Shown in pieces: positions 14,221 to 14,368 of a stretch of 14,368 nucleotides of DNA. This stretch comes from CAYSIX01 sp964431205 (GTDB lineage Bacteria; Planctomycetota; Phycisphaerae; Phycisphaerales; Phycisphaeraceae): contig CAYSIX010000096.1 in assembly GCA_964431205.1 (NCBI GenBank), forward strand, positions 1 to 14,368, read 5' to 3'. Numbering within the stretch: position 1 is the stretch's first letter; every line of letters begins with the position of its first letter. The translations under genes were made by a program, and so were the position numbers. The notes below the pieces were generated by a model that was not told the origin of the DNA, ran no database searches, and saw only the letters and a program-made list of their open reading frames with translations.

Positions 14221-14368
14221 ATGAACCGGTGCCGCCGAGCTACGAATCGCCCGACCGCCCGGGTCCGAGGTGCGTTCACGCTCATCGAGCTGCTGGTCGT
14301 GATCAGCATCATCGCGCTGCTGATCTCGATCCTCAGGCCAGTTCGCATCGAAGCAGATCTGGCAGCCG
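14221..14368 (+). CDS. Second pseudopilin, N-terminal part (cut by window end)
   Basis: Forty-nine residues are visible. A basic leader (MNRCRRATNRPTARVRGA) precedes FTLIELLVVISIIALL, the class III prepilin signal, with Glu at mature position 5 (E23). The residue before the cleavage point is Ala rather than the usual Gly. After the helix the sequence reads SILRPVRIEADLAA, more charged than the common ILLPAL but keeping the Pro and later Ala. The start at ATG 14221 has a G-rich GGAG eleven bases upstream (14206-14209); an in-frame TTG at 14212 is too close to it. The gene diverges from PEP-CTERM protein B, repeating the arrangement at 8273/8562. The H-X9-DG region, if present, is beyond the window. 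Confidence 0.85.
   Translation, partial: MNRCRRATNRPTARVRGAFTLIELLVVISIIALLISILRPVRIEADLAA

Noticed and set aside
14325..14368. Possible second misjoin at the right edge, since the second pseudopilin departs from the usual ILLPAL sequence
   Set aside because: The reading frame stays open and keeps the Pro and Ala positions of the family (LRPVRIEA). It fits a divergent pseudopilin, and too little sequence remains to claim a break.

Overview
The window is GC-rich bacterial DNA and reads best as a Planctomycetota chromosome fragment, probably class Phycisphaerae. The grounds are four exported proteins with dockerin-like Ca-binding repeats and/or PEP-CTERM tails ending in arginines, H-X9-DG pseudopilins, an FG-GAP/UnbV protein, and long antisense open frames in GC-rich genes. 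The lineage is inferred from gene families only; no rRNA, tRNA, CRISPR array or insertion sequence was seen.

Left part (1-4010), housekeeping metabolism: the 3' part of a transketolase gene (+) meets, tail to tail and with no stop codon or spacer, an MFS permease gene (-) that lacks its last two membrane helices. Then come a rho-independent terminator, a complete type I glyceraldehyde-3-phosphate dehydrogenase gene (-) with a good sigma70-type promoter, and a divergent DUF1611/DgcN-family P-loop gene (+). Transketolase and GAPDH suggest a central-carbon neighbourhood.

Middle and right part (4057-14368), exported and surface proteins: a 932-residue secreted protein with a glycosidase-like layout (-); a dockerin plus PEP-CTERM protein (-) divergent from an H-X9-DG pseudopilin (+); a 221-bp spacer with two hairpins; a seven-repeat FG-GAP/UnbV protein with dockerin and PEP-CTERM (-); a small PEP-CTERM protein (-); a second dockerin plus PEP-CTERM protein (-), paralogous to the first; and, divergent from it, the start of a second pseudopilin gene (+) cut by the window end.

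The PEP-CTERM/dockerin protein and divergent pseudopilin therefore occur twice, about 5 kb apart, with near-identical 39-bp DNA repeats in the dockerin parts. This duplicated surface-protein module is the most interesting structure here. No exosortase, prepilin peptidase, secretion ATPase or cohesin is encoded in the window, so the sorting and assembly machinery must lie elsewhere. The three rightmost minus-strand genes could form a transcription unit (13874 to 9635) with an internal terminator-like hairpin just before the last gene.
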